A DNA stretch of 64,000 nt from Pseudovirgaria hyperparasitica (lineage: Eukaryota; Ascomycota; Dothideomycetes; Acrospermales; Acrospermaceae), in contig NW_022985562.1 in assembly GCF_010093815.1 (NCBI RefSeq), positions 947,932 to 1,011,931 on the forward strand. Reading direction: 5' to 3'. The notes under the pieces are model-generated. The model worked only from the letters and a program-made list of their open reading frames with translations. It was not told the DNA's origin and ran no database searches. The position numbers were made by a program, and so were the translations under genes. Of this stretch, positions 32,794-44,823 are shown one piece after another; position 1 is the first letter of the stretch, and every line of letters begins with the position of its first letter.

Positions 32794-33034
32794 TTCGAGG
32801 CTTAGATGAGGCAATGGCGGCGAGGTAAGATTAATTTGAACCGGATGGAGGTGCGCAGGGGATGTTAGCAAGCAAAGACAAAGCTTGAGCTATCCATACA
32901 ATCTGTGCAGGTCGTGGATCGCTATCACGCTAGTCCTATTTAGGTCTGCTGTAGATCCCGGCGCGTCTCTCGACACGCGACGTATTCCCCAAACGCCATT
33001 CCACCAGTCTCACCGTCTCGCGCATCAATGTCCG
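32794..33034. promoter_or_regulatory. Short divergent promoter shared by the twin-CX9C gene and AME1
   Basis: Only 241 bp separate the two start codons, so both core promoters must lie here. No clear TATA box was seen. Confidence 0.5.
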
Positions 33035-35132
33035 ATGGCACCGAATGGTGAGCAAAGTACTACCCTTCAAGACCAGCACAGCGAACTGACTCTGCCGAAA
33101 TAGATCGCGCCGAAAGGCGTCAGATGCGCCAGCGTGGGGCCGGGTGTGTTAATACCTTAACTACAACCTACATGCGTTTACGTAGAGCTGACCTTCAACC
33201 AGGGTAACGAACGTCCAGAATATCAACTTCGGATTCAAGATCGGAGGAGGCGCCCTTCAGCCCAGACGCTCCGGTCGCCCGTCGCCTCTGCCCGCACAAC
33301 GATCTGCCCGTTCCACGCCGAATCGACTCCCGCCCCAGCTGTCCGGTCGCAGTAGGCAGACAAGCACGCCAGCGCAGACGTCACACCAAGCCCATCACAC
33401 GGGTAGCAGATCGTCAAAGACTTCCGCCGCGGCGAAGAAGACTCCCAAGCAACCTAGCTTGGGGAACAAGGCCCCGCACAGCCAGCAACAGTTCACGACA
33501 CCTACAGTTATCGGCAAGCGCAAGAGGCCGCAAAGTGCGACAGTACAAGAAGACTCCGAACATGACGAACTGGAAGCAGATGACCCGGCACATCGGACAT
33601 CCACAGGGCGATCACACGTGTCTATCCTACCGTCAATAACGGAGCGACCTCCCGAGCCCGCAGACGACGCGGAAGACGACTTGGCAGAGGCCAACAACGG
33701 GCCCGGCGCGTCCAGCGTGCATAGCAATAGGATGGGCGTCGCGGCTGCGCAACGGCGGAGAAGCCAGGGTCGACAGTCGTACGGGTCACTCAATCTGCGA
33801 GCCAAAGGCCGGACACCGAAGAGGCGTGAGAGTGTGGCAACGTGGCTGATAGATCAGTCGCGTCTCACGCCGGTGCCGCCGGCGGTTCCGCCGAGTGTGC
33901 TGAAGAGTAGGACGTCATTGAGGACTCCTATCGTGCGTAAGAGCTTGGGCAGGCCCAAGACTAGTACTAGCACTGGGAAGCAGCCGAAGAGAACGAGCGC
34001 AGCGGCTACTGTGGAAGCGGAAGAGGAACAGGGGGATGAGGGCGGCGAAGAGCTGGACGAGGACCACCAAGAAGGAGAGGAAGTCGTGGATGAGTTGTCT
34101 ACGGAGCTGAGCAACAGATCTGTACGCAAGTCGCATAAATCGCAGCAGAAGACACGAAAGGAAATACCTACCGAAGAAGACGAGGAGAGTGAAGACGAAC
34201 TATCCCCAGAAGCACGGCGTCCGAAGTCTGGCCGCGATCCGAGATTCCAAGTCGAGTCTGGAGACGAAGCGTCAGACTACGAAGGAGAGCAATCCGTTCG
34301 CTCAGAGCTACGAGTCCCAGTGCGAGAGAAGCGTTTGACCAAGGCAGCTCGTCCAAGGCAAAAGCAGAAGGCGAAAGCTCATTCAGGAGAGACGGAAGAG
34401 CCCGGAGCAAGGCAGAAAAAAGCCAAAGGGGAAACCGTGCCCATCACAGTCTATCGCCTTGCAAACGCATCCCAGCTGGGCGGACAAGGGGAAGATGACG
34501 GCGATCCACTGCAGAACCCCAATCTAGCCTCAATATCCGGCGTCAATGCCGTCGACGTCCTGTTCCAGATCACAAGCGAGCTAGCAGACCGGCAGCAAAA
34601 CTCCATCACTCGCCACCTCCAGCTCTCCACCGATGAGCGTCAACGCAGCGAACTGAAGCGCAAACGCACCATGCTAGACATGTTCAAAGCCCAGCTCTCA
34701 GACCGCCTGTTCGAGCTCACAGACGCCATCAACACCGGCACCGTGCTGCGAAAGCGTCTCAAAGCAGCGTTGAAGAAGCGCGTCGCCCTCACAGACGAGC
34801 TCCTGTCCGTCCGAAAGCAGCGCGAGGACCGCCAGTTGGCAATGGACGCTACCAGAGACCGCCACGAGGCCAGCGTGCACGTGTACGAGAAACAGAGCTC
34901 GCTGAACTCCGCGCTGCATGATATCGAGCTTGCGGTCAGCCGCGGCAGGCTGGCGGCAAAGGATCAAGGCAGGGAGGCCGAAGGGCCGCGGATTCCGCTG
35001 GAGATGCTCCTGCGGACTGTGGCTGGGCAGGTATCTTCACGGGTTCCTGGAGGGGGCGTGACGGACCGGGCAAAGGCGCTGAATGTTGTGCTGGAAGACA
35101 CGGCGAAGGTGTTGGAGGGCAGGAGAAGGTGA
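33035..35132 (+). CDS. AME1: Inner kinetochore protein, Ame1/CENP-U (Mis17) family
   Basis: Three exons, 33035-33047 (13 nt), 33104-33143 (40 nt) and 33203-35132, give 660 aa. The two microexons were found because splicing (introns of 56 and 59 nt, both with CTGAC-type branch sites) builds the N-terminus MAPNDRAERRQMRQRGAG, an Arg-rich segment characteristic of fungal Ame1, before INFGFKIGGG. The middle is basic then very acidic and disordered, with RGR/KRGR AT-hook-like basic patches. The C-terminal 200 residues hold the conserved part: VPITVYRLAN, SGVNAVDVLFQITSEL and a long coiled coil (ERQRSELKRKRTMLDMF...). Ame1/CENP-U with Okp1 binds the CENP-A nucleosome region and recruits the Mtw1/MIND complex to centromeres. 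The family assignment is good but rests on pattern recognition. Confidence 0.82.
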
Positions 35133-35331
35133 TGATGACGGTTGATGACGACGGAGACTTCGCGGCGTTGTGGCTTTGTATTCGTATTTATATATATATA
35201 TACCCCTATGAATTCGTCACTATCATTGTCATTTGCTGGGACAAATGGCCGTTAGTTATATGAGATACATCCTCCTCCCTAGGGTAGTCATCGTCCTTCC
35301 ATACCACGTTCTCCTGGCCATGTAGTCCTCC

Positions 35332-35358
35332 CATCCCATCCCATCCCATCCCATCCCC
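35332..35358. repeat. (CCCAT)n microsatellite
   Basis: Five or so tandem CCCAT units between the convergent AME1 and serine-hydrolase genes. Confidence 0.85.
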
Positions 35359-35366
35359 AAACCCCC

Positions 35367-36704
35367 TCAACCACCCCCATCCTTCAACCCATCATACAAC
35401 GCCTTCTCCACCCCCAACCACGCATGCGCCACAGCAGGCACCCCAAACGGCGCCACCTGCCCCGCAATAAAATGCGCAACCCCCTTCTCCCGATCCGCCA
35501 CCCAAAACAAATTCGCCACCCCAACCCAAAACACACTCCCGGCACTCCGCCCCGTAAACACCCCCTCCTCCGTAATCATCCCACACAATCCCCACCCTTG
35601 CGCCGGCCTCCCCGGCTGCGGAAACATCTCCGCATTACTCAGCGTGACGTGCTCCTTTGCCGAAGCCGCCAGGCCGCGCGCGAAATCCGGCTTGTCCGGG
35701 ATCTGGTTCGTCCATATCTCGTGGATGGAGGCCGGGCTGAGGAGTCGTGTGCCGCTGGGTGCGTGCACGCCGTCGTTGATGAGCACGGTGAGGATTTGGG
35801 CGAAGGCGAGGGGTTTGGCGTAGAGGCCGCTGCCGCCGGCTTGGAAGAGGGTGGCGCGGCGCGCGGGGGTGTGGGCGGTGAGGGCGCGGCGGGCGGTGTG
35901 GTCGACTTCTTCGGCGGTGCCGTCTTTCCAGTGCTGTGTCATGCGGGCGAAGTTTGTTTGCTGCGCGGGGGTCGGGAAGAAGGTTATGTCTTTGAGGCCG
36001 AGGGGCGTGAAGATGTGGGTTTCGAAGTAGTCGGATAGGGAGAGGCCCGTGGCGCGGGAGATGAGCTCGCCGACCCAGTCTATGTTGGGCTGGTGGGGGG
36101 GTTAGTTGTGGTGGTGGTGGTGATGTATTTCGAGATTGGGGATTTGGGCGGGAAAAGGGGGGAGGTCGCAACGTACACCGTATTCCCAGCGCTCGCCGGG
36201 TTGGTTGACAAGCGGCGTGCCGAGAAAGTCGTTCGCGTCGGCGCTGAGCTCATCGATGCCGGCCGGACGCGCCCAGAGCGTCAGCTTCCGGTTCAGAAAG
36301 CTGTATCCGAAGCCGGCGGTGTGGGTGAGGAGTCTGCGGAGGGTGATTTCGGCGGTGCGCTCGGCGAGCGTTCCGTCGTCCATGAGCACCTTCTTCTCCT
36401 TCAGCTCGGGACAGAGGGCGTAGACGGCCTCGTGGTCGTCGAGCGCGAGCTTGCCCTGCTCGACGAGCTGCATTGCTGCGATTGCCGTGACCATCTTCGT
36501 GCACGAGGCGATCCAGAACATGGTGTCGAGGTCGACGGGGCGTTTGTCTTCTAGGCCGCGCGTGCCGGATGTTTCGGCGATGAGGTTCTTGCCATTGCGG
36601 TCGACGGCGACAAAGGCCAGGGCTGGTATGCCGGCTTTCTTGTTCGAGGTGGTGCCGTTGAGGATAGCCTTGATGTTGGCAACCGATTGCGCCGACAGAG
36701 CCAT
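35367..36704 (-). CDS. Beta-lactamase-fold serine hydrolase (class C / EstB-LovD type)
   Basis: Two exons (36704-36177 and 36089-35367) with an 87-nt intron encode 416 aa. Members of this family are esterases, transacylases or peptidases with a Ser-x-x-Lys nucleophile. The motif is S67-C-T-K70 (WIASCTKMVTAIA). LTHTAGFGYSFLN follows, and PGERWEYG ends exon 1, with Y175 in the position of the family's catalytic Tyr. Splicing yields EYGPNIDWVGELISRATG, the usual next block. The C-terminal half has GGSGLYAKPLAFAQIL and WGLCGMITEEG. There is no signal peptide, so it is probably cytosolic. The substrate is unknown. LovD-type members work in polyketide pathways, but no such pathway genes are nearby. 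The start ATG is at 36704; an open frame continues 38 codons upstream. Confidence 0.9.
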
Positions 36705-37741
36705 ATTTGAAGAGAGGGGGGAGGGCCGGGACGGAACGAACGGGAGAATGCAAAGTGTTGGTTTGGGCAAATTCGCACAAGCAGCTTCTGAACGACAACT
36801 ATTTATACAACAAAACACAACATGGTATCGTAGCTCACCCGCGCTGTTGTTGGCCCCAAAGGTCTAGAATCTTTAGTATCAGAAACACGGCAGCAATGCA
36901 AGTGTGATGATAGAGTGACAAGGGGTTGACTAGGGCGGTCCGTTACCACCAAAAGTGCGAAAGCCAAAACAATCTCAGAGCCTCATAACGCGCGCCTCGC
37001 CGCGCCATTGATAGAGAGTCGGCGAATAAAAGTGTTATATTAGGCGATTTATGTCTTGATATAACCGCGTAGGTATAAATAGCCTAGTCTAGCGAACTTG
37101 ACACCCAGGCTGATACTATGTGCGGAAGCATATCATAATAAAACTTACCACGTTTCCAGTGCTGATCTCTCCCTGTCGCTATACCACGACTGGTGCATGT
37201 TTTAGCTAGACTGGGAGTAATTAATAGCGTTATAGTGAGTCCCCTAGTATGCGCTTCTTCTCAAGGGCTATATCACCTCCTGCTAAGGCTGAAGTCATGA
37301 ACAAGATCAGCATAGATAGGGAGACAGTATTGTTTTCATTTCTGCACTTCTGCTACTAACCGACTGCCCTACGCCCTCGTCTCGACCCCTACCCCTACCC
37401 CGCTGCCGCTTTCCGCTGCCGCACTTTCACTGCTGCGCATTCGCTATTCGCTTGCGGTTATCATTTTCATCATCCGACAATCCTTCCATTTCGCTTACAC
37501 AATAAAAGGCCGCATCAGGGTTGTGACTTTGGCTGATGTGCGCCAATAACACGCCTTTCATGACCGAGCTTAAGGTTGAGGCTAAGTCTCGTGGAGTGTT
37601 TCATCAGCCCTAATGGCCCCTATACCCGGCGGCATGGCCCGCCAAAGGACCACCGTGGCGTTGAACGTTTTCTGCTGTTCTGGGACGATAGAGACCTGAG
37701 GTCCTTTGTGCAATTGATCGTTGACCATGCGTTCAACATGC
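36705..37741. other. Intergenic: serine-hydrolase promoter and GPI17 3' end
   Basis: 1.04 kb with no supported gene. A short CCCCTA-type run at about 37,385-37,400 is followed by a CCGCTGCCG/CTTTCCGCTG direct repeat. These look like promoter simple sequence rather than telomeric repeat. Confidence 0.45.
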
Positions 37742-39533
37742 TCACCTCGTCTTGCGCTTCTGCAAAAGACTCATGACTTCCTTGATCCCAGCCATCAACA
37801 ACGGTACAGCGACAGGCCCAAGTAGGGGCAGATAGACGGCGACTTTGTGCTCGTCCGGAAAATATACCATGCCGACCATAGAGCGTTCGAAGAATGCCTT
37901 TTCTGCTTCGGTTTCGGCAATGCGAGCGTGTTGCAGGGCAGAGTGGAATTGCCCTTTATGGAGAGCATCACAGGCCGAGCCCAAGTGCTGGATTGTGGCG
38001 TCAACCGATCCAGCCACACTATCAGGAATGGCAATGGATGACAGCTGTTGTGTCAATCTGGCCAAAGCTCCGAGAGTGGACGAAGCCGAGAACAAAAGCG
38101 ATGCGGCGCGTACTCTTGTCAGAGTCGAAAGACGCAAGGGCAGAGAGGCGGGTGACTCTGGTAGGCCCAGTAAAGCCAGGAGCTGATTCGAGAAAGACAA
38201 CATCGCTGGTCGTAAAGTGTCTTTCGACAAGGTTGTCGTCTTGTTTTGCCCAGATTCAGGGTTCAGAATTAATACACCTCCCCACTGAGGAATGAGCCAG
38301 CTATTCCCACCATTCTCCTTTACCTTTACAACGAGAGGACCCTGATCAGGAGATGGCACGTAGATCACGAAATTCACTGTCGGCCCCGCACCAATAGACG
38401 GGCTCAATGGCCATTCAGCAGCATTAATAAATCCGCTCAGGTCCTCTTTCCGCAGAGTCCATGCGTTCGCCTCTTCGTCGTATTCGGGTTGACGTATTGA
38501 CGGGGAGATAGTTGCATAAAGTTGAACTTGGGTGTCAACCGTAAACTTGCTAATCGTAGACAACGCCTCCAGGAGTGGCTCTACGTACTCCTTCAACGCA
38601 GATTCAATGGCCCAGTCAGACGGTACGGCTGTAGGTGTGAACAGAGAGAACGTCAGATGATATGTTGGCGCATATTTAAAGGCCCTGGTAGACTGTCGAG
38701 CGAGAGCAGAAGCGCGTTCCGGCGAGAGGACTTGTGCCTTGCCACCATGCGTTGCTGTGTTGGACGTGAACGTATGGATTAGCATAGCCTGTTCTTCCTC
38801 AAATAGCACATGCAGTTCGTTTGCAAGAAAGGTGCCAAGCGGAGACGAAGTCGAGGATGCGGATGGCACTTGGTTTGGAGAATAGAAGATATCCACGGCC
38901 GCTTTGAAAGCCTGAAGCTCTGACCGTGGTGTTGGGCCCTCTGTGGCAGGCAGAAGTTTGACCCAAAGCGCCGTATCTTCGCCATCACCATCATAGGCTG
39001 AATCAATGCCCATCCGGCTTCCATCCCTGACAGTATGTGTGGTCCCGTTCGCTGTCGTGCTCGTTTCCGTGAGAACCAGGCGCAGGTGGTGAGCAGAAAA
39101 CTCATTCAGATCATCGAGAGCATGCTGTGTGATACGGATGAGATGTTGCGCATCATGTAGCGGCATTGATGGTACATCTACGGCGATCCGTAGAGGGAAG
39201 ACAGGCTTGCATATCTAGGCGCAAGGTCAGCACGTTGTTCCTTGTCCACTGAGCAATCAATAGGCACACCTTTCCGTCGGCCCATTCTTTCATTGTATCC
39301 AGCGGAAGAGTAGCCCGGTATATCGCTGTTGTTTTCCACCATATTGGAAGACCTAGGAATACGACAATCGACCAAAATGACAACACAACCCAGCGTCGAG
39401 TCCATACCGCGGCCGCGGTCTCCGGAGGAGGCTGTGTCGTCGCAAGGACAGCATTGATTACATTAACAGGCGAAGAATCTCCAGAGTCGACATGAGATGT
39501 CTGCGACGCGCCCTTCGCAGCGCGACTTGACAT
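37742..39533 (-). CDS. GPI17: GPI transamidase component PIG-S (Gpi17)
   Basis: Two exons (39533-39270 and 39214-37742), 55-nt intron, 578 aa. This ER-membrane subunit belongs to the transamidase that cleaves C-terminal signals and attaches preassembled GPI anchors. There is an N-terminal membrane segment at about residues 45-66 (WVVLSFWSIVVFLGLPIWW), immediately followed by the family hallmark KTTAIYRATLPLDTM, then a large lumenal domain (residues ~90-540, including VNFVIYVPSPDQGPL and SWLIPQWGGVLILNP). A second membrane segment lies near the C-terminus (YLPLLGPVAVPLLMAGI) with a basic KRKTR tail. This two-TM topology is that of PIG-S. In this window the GH76 protein carries the type of C-terminal signal this complex processes. 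Confidence 0.94.
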
Positions 39534-40789
39534 GATGCGTTCGGTCTTGTGTGCCCGAACTCAGAAGGACCAGGGGAAGTTGATGAACGGCCATGAATTA
39601 GGGGGGTTTTGCGGCCATCCATAAACCACGCTAGGCATATTTAGTAGACATCCATGCCGCTAAGGTCGTCTAACGTCCATGTTGTCTCGCAGTCATAATA
39701 GACACTACATCGTGTTGCAGCACCAGAATTTCGTTTGCACAATGCATATGATCCATGTGCTGTCTTTCTCCCGTCTACGTCGTCTATCTTCAGTTTGGCT
39801 CATTTCTGGCCTCGTAGTAAACTACCTTATCCCCCCGTAGGCTAAGTCTAGACTATACAGATCTGACTGGACCGGGGCACACTCTGGAAGAGTAACAGTA
39901 CTGGACGAAGTACTCGGATAATACGCACGATAAGTACTGCGGCATTTGTTGTGGCCATACCACCTGGTACCATTCTTATATTGGTCGTGCGGACTAGCAC
40001 TATCCGGCGTTGGACGGTAGAGCTTGGCTTCATGAGAAAGAGAGAGCAGGGAAGCGTAATCTAGGACGACTGATGAGCCGCTCTCGATAAGTTCTGTCTA
40101 TCCAGAAGCATGTAAATTGTCTTACGGCAGTGAGTAGATTATGAACGAGATGCCTATACCGTACGACTCGCGTTCTATATTACACGAACCGGGTGAAGCA
40201 TAGTGACGGGATACTCGGAAACATAATTGCAAAATTATCTTTGAGCCGCTACCGTGATAGACGAAGGATGTTGGATGCACTATTACATATTTGGAAGGGG
40301 AAGCACGACGTCCGATCGACAGTAAGGAAGTCTCCTGTTGTAAAGCTATACTCGAAACTGCACTTCTTCTACACATACATACTAAGATGCCCAAGTCGAA
40401 TGTAAACATCAGTTTCAGCCCCGAAGAAATAAGACATACACATTTACCCCGCTCGTATCTTCCACACATCGACTTGTGGATGCCTACGCTAGCGCTTACA
40501 CCTATACCACAAAGGGAAAGTGAAAACATGAGATTCTACTGGAAAAGCGCCATTGTCGGATCAATTGATAAGCCGGGCTTGAGCTGACAATAGATGAACC
40601 ACTTGTCTGAAGTGTACTTCTTTCCCTTCTTTCCTACACAGCTGCATGATACAAACGGCTTAAATCCAAGGGAGAAAAGGCGAACAATCGCGAATCAGAC
40701 AAAAGCACGGAATACACTTCGAGCCATCACCACGCCCACCTAGAACTTCCTACTCCATAAGCCCAACCACCAGGCCGAACAAAACAACA
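39534..40789. promoter_or_regulatory. Divergent promoter interval between GPI17 and the GFA-domain gene
   Basis: 1.26 kb without a gene. The frames present are short and show no domain. Confidence 0.45.
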
Positions 40790-41344
40790 ATGCCATTCAC
40801 CCACCCACCACCATACCACGGCAGCTGCCCCTGCCGCACCATCCGCTACCGCCTCAACGCCACACCCCTAGTCTGCCATCTCTGCCACTGCACCAGCTGC
40901 CAGCAAGAATCCGGCACCGCATACTGCATCAACATCCTCATCGAAACCCGCAACGTCGAGCTCATCGACAACTCGCCCCCGCTGCTCAGCAACGACATCC
41001 CCACCGACTCGGGCGATCCGCAGACCCTGTTCCGCTGCCCGAAATGCTACTTTGTCCTCTGGAGCTACTATGCCTGGCCCGTGATGAGCATGGTCCGCGC
41101 CGGGACGCTGGACACGGCGGATCTGCGGCGGTTGACGCCCGATGTGGAGATCTATACGAAGAGTCGTCTGGCGTTTGTGCGGGTGGAGTGGGAGGGCAAG
41201 AGGGAGTTTGTGGAGAGTTATGAGCGCGAGCTGGTTTGGTGCGAGGAGAGTAATAGGCGACGGGACGTGTATCTGCCGGAGTTGCTGGCGTACAAGGAGA
41301 AGTTGGAGAGGGAGAAGCAAGAAGGGGGAGTGGTGGTGGAATGA
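40790..41344 (+). CDS. GFA / CENP-V domain zinc protein
   Basis: Single exon, 184 aa. The fold is that of glutathione-dependent formaldehyde-activating enzyme-like (GFA/CENP-V/Mss4-like) proteins: GSCPC (C13, C15) at the start of the first strand; a zinc-binding C29-x2-C32-x-C34-x2-C37 cluster (CHLCHCTSCQ); and FRCPKC (C83, C86) closing the site. The glycine usual after the second Cys is replaced in both end motifs. The C-terminus is charged and helical (EELVWCEESNRRRD..., KEKLEREKQEGG). Most fungal members have no demonstrated activity; glutathione or S-hydroxymethyl-glutathione binding is family inference. Probably cytosolic. Confidence 0.88.
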   Translation: MPFTHPPPYHGSCPCRTIRYRLNATPLVCHLCHCTSCQQESGTAYCINILIETRNVELIDNSPPLLSNDIPTDSGDPQTLFRCPKCYFVLWSYYAWPVMSMVRAGTLDTADLRRLTPDVEIYTKSRLAFVRVEWEGKREFVESYERELVWCEESNRRRDVYLPELLAYKEKLEREKQEGGVVVE

Positions 41345-42643
41345 GAGATTGTTGTAGAGTGTCGTTGGAGGCTATGTGTAGTGGAGTTTAGTCGGAGGTC
41401 AGTGTAGTATGTTACATGAATGAGATAATGAGAAAAAGAAGCTTGATAGCGAAATATAGCTTGAGACCAATTCTTTATACCTACTCGTCGCCATTCTACA
41501 CAATTCAGACCTTCGGACAAGGCGAAATATAAAAGACAGTTGATATCTACAGTAGATGTTGATCAGTAACTTGACCACACGCAATCCAAAAACGCATACC
41601 TCCAGAGTCCCTAGGGCTTTGAAATGTACTACTATGCTCGACATCGAGCAAGTACTCACCACTACATGCTAATTCAAGCTTGCATGGTGAGGGAATGCAG
41701 ATTGCAATACTCGTGGGGGTGAGAGGGGAATTATGTGCTCTCTTCCCTACCATATATAGGAGGACATTGTAAGTCTATATGTAAAAGGGTTTCGAAGTAT
41801 GAATTGATTGCAAGAAATTGGTTAAAATATGAGAGGGTTTCAACTAGGCGTCTGGAAATGTAGTTGCCGTGTACAAGTTGAGGTAGCGTCACTCAGGCTC
41901 CTCGGATCTGATTCAATTGGCATGAGTTGCAGTAGATTCTACTTTCAGATGATCGCAATGCCAGACTTTAATTTGCGGGGTCCTGTCAGATAAGACAACG
42001 TAACGATCTGATACACGGATGAAAGAAGGGACAGTCAAGTAAAGGAACTAGACCTTTCCCATCAAAAGCGTACAAGTGACCAGATTTGGGGAGGAAACAT
42101 TCAAATCAATGGACTCCTGACGTGTAGAAACGGCACGCGGGTCCGTATCAATTACATATAAATTGGACTGACAATATCTGGATGAATGAGTACCAATGCA
42201 ATCATTGGTCGACATACGGAAGCTATGTTGGGTGGTCAGTATTCAACGCAGGGTGCACAGAGACTTATCATACATCGTGCTTCCACGTCAATAGTCTGAA
42301 TTTTCTGGATGCTAATCTGAATAATTGGATGTGTGAGGTTGTACGGTCGTGTGAGCACGTTCCATCATGCCGAAAACCAATATATCGGGAGTCGATCGAA
42401 TACGGCCTCAGGAGCTCCGTAATACCCAAGAATGGTTTTGAAGGAGTAGAAGACCGGGCGGGTAAAGAAATACATTAGAATTACAAGATGAAACCGAGTC
42501 TCCCGTCCTGAAAGAATTTTATTTCCCAACGCCGCGCAATGCATAAACACGGGATACACAGAAGGCGCAGCAAGCGAAATGTAGAAAGTCCAAAGAAGTC
42601 ATGCACAGACACAACATTTATTAAAAAAAATGTTCGGCCATTC
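41345..42643. other. Convergent intergenic interval, no gene seen
   Basis: 1.3 kb between the GFA gene (plus) and CET1 (minus). An unremarkable, slightly A/T-rich stretch. The short frames at 42,182-42,478 and 42,365-42,559 show no domain. Confidence 0.45.
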
Positions 42644-44823
42644 TCATGCCTGAGGAACAGGTTGGGTAAACCTGGCCAATTCGCGAATATTGTCCATGAA
42701 ACACCGCACAATGTCCTCGTATCTGTTGGGTATATTTTCGCGAACACCATGGAACTCGTGCCGTAGCATGTTAGAGTTCAATTCGATCTCGGCTTCGTGG
42801 GTCTGCCTACCGTCGACCTGGTTGATTACTTGGGTAAGGTCTATTTCGCACGCCTGGTGGACATAACAAAGACGATCTTTCTTGCGACTAACCGGCCTCC
42901 CGGCTTCTGTACTAGCCACGAGCCCCTCTATGTCGCCCGGGTAATCGACTTCAATGTTGATACTTATGCGACAGTCGAAAATGCTATTTGGGAAGGTCAT
43001 CTCGATGTTCTGCAGCCGAACTTTGATGATCTTTGCAAGGATCTCCCCAGTTTTGTTGTCACGGGTGACACGAACTTTGTTCGATTTCACATTGCTGTTG
43101 AGCAAGCTCCGCGAAAGAGGCGGGACCATGTTAAATCCAGCCTGGTCCAAGTCGTAGAAAGTATCAGTTTCCCGTCGATGGGTGTAGTCTATCCGATGTC
43201 GTCTGCTTTGAGGATTCACGCTGATTCTTGTTTGATCATTCAAGAAACGATTGAAGTTCTTGAAGTGAGTCTTGGTCGCATTATTAGCTTTGTTCGGTCC
43301 ATACCTAGAAACGAAAGTGCTCTTACCTCTTGCATGTTGCTTTCAAACCGGATTCTTCGACTACTGTTGATAATTGCTTCATTGGCTATAGGCAAATAAT
43401 ACCTCTGATCCGTGTCATGATCGATGAGAGTTCCAAGTTTCGCTTCAATTTCTAGTTGCTCGCTAGGCGATAGCTTTGCATCCTTGTCTATCAGCAAATC
43501 GAATAGAGCGTCGCATAATCTTCTGGTAATCTCCTCGTAAGGCCGAGAATTGGTGAAACTTGGCTCGAGGTCCTCAATGTTTGTACGTTTAACCTGGTCA
43601 GCTTCACGCTGAGGAGTCCCATTCTGCTGTTGGGGCTGCGCTTGTGGCTGAGTACGAGGAATCAAACTCCCTTTGGAATTTGCTTTCTGAGCCCAGATTG
43701 GTATGGGATCATGCCTTTTGCGTTTACGTGGTATCAGTCGAGGCGTATTACTCACGTTATGCGAGGCTGTCTGCTGCAAATGTAGCTGTGGAGCGGTACT
43801 CGACGCCATGGGTGTCTTTGGCTGTTGTTGCTGGTGGCTACCGGAGAACGTACGAGAGGTTGAAGGTGAGCGTTGAGGTGTGACCCGGCGAGAGGTAGCC
43901 GCTGAATTCTGTTGTGGTACGTGAGGTGTCGACTCGCGCCGCAACTGCGGAGAGTGTTCAAGCGCACGTGTTGGAGGCGGCGGCGGAATAGCGGAGAAAG
44001 TTTGCGGCGGAGAGCGTTGCAAGATCGATTGCATTGAAGTTGGTGGTGTAACACGGGCTTGATCGTGCTCGCGACTGGCGCGTGTTATGTCCATGGACTG
44101 TGTTCTGCTTGGTACCATCGTTTTGGGGCTGACGCTCACGGTCCTTTCCCGTTCTCTCTGTGTAGTATATTCTGACCCGTTCCTCTCCGCTTGCGGACTA
44201 ATATTGTCGTACACGGCCGGCGATTCTGGTACTAGAACAGGTGGCCGCCCAGATACTGGGGTATTCGACTGAGTATTGTATGAGGTGCTAGATGGTGTTC
44301 GCTGTTGATTGTATGGGCTTGCAGGTTCTCTTGATATATAGCTTGAGCTCCGCGGTAGCGAGGGTGGCGGACCGAGAGGTGTCGACGGGTGTGACTGCAG
44401 CGCGTGGTTGTATGGCGGTGGATGTGAGAATGACGACGCGGACAGAGGAGATTCTCTATGTGAGTGTGGAGTATGTCCGCGCGCGGACGCCGATGAAGGC
44501 GACTGTGAGGGATGTCCTTGGGGCGCATTGTAGCTAACTCCAGCAGTTGTTATTGGATATGGTGAGGCTGAAGGTCTATTGAAGGGCGCTGGAGGAACAT
44601 GTCCCGTAGGTGTGGTCGCAGAGTATAGCTCTCTCTGGGGATATGAATGAGGATTTGGAGGGTACGGTCCGTGATTGTAGGCTGTTGTAGGAGAAGCGAA
44701 GCTATGCGGTGGTGGACGAGGATTGTGAGGAGAACTGTGGATAGGAGAGTATCTGGGCGCAGAGGACTGCGACTGTTTGGGTGTGGTATCCGTCTCTTGC
44801 GTGAGCATGGACTTGATATCCAT
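42644..44823 (-). CDS. CET1: mRNA-capping enzyme subunit beta, RNA 5'-triphosphatase (Cet1)
   Basis: Two exons (44823-43327 and 43270-42644), 56-nt intron (GTAAGA...CCAAG), 707 aa. The enzyme removes the gamma-phosphate of nascent mRNA 5' ends before guanylylation, in the nucleus. The N-terminal ~400 residues are Ser/Pro/His/Tyr-rich and disordered, then a basic PRKRKRHDPIPIWA segment that in yeast-type enzymes contacts the guanylyltransferase. The triphosphate-tunnel domain follows: motif EIEAKLG (458-464) supplies metal-binding glutamates, then RHRIDYTHRRETDTFYD, and SINIEVDYP near residue 606. The AAG acceptor at 43271 was chosen because it joins SNMQE to THFKNFNRFLND and follows a CTAAT branch motif; earlier AGs give a stop. 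The start is MDIKSML at 44823. It is the last intact gene before the AT-rich TE block. Confidence 0.92.

Noticed and set aside
33459-35132. AME1 starting at the internal ATG 33,459
   Set aside because: The open frame continues upstream to 33,203, and two microexons supply a family-like N-terminus.
35424-36038. 204-codon plus-strand frame opposite the serine hydrolase
   Set aside because: Antisense to an exon with clear beta-lactamase-fold motifs.
37385-37400. CCCCTA run as a telomere-like repeat
   Set aside because: Only about three units, not the TTAGGG/CCCTAA hexamer, and embedded in a promoter.
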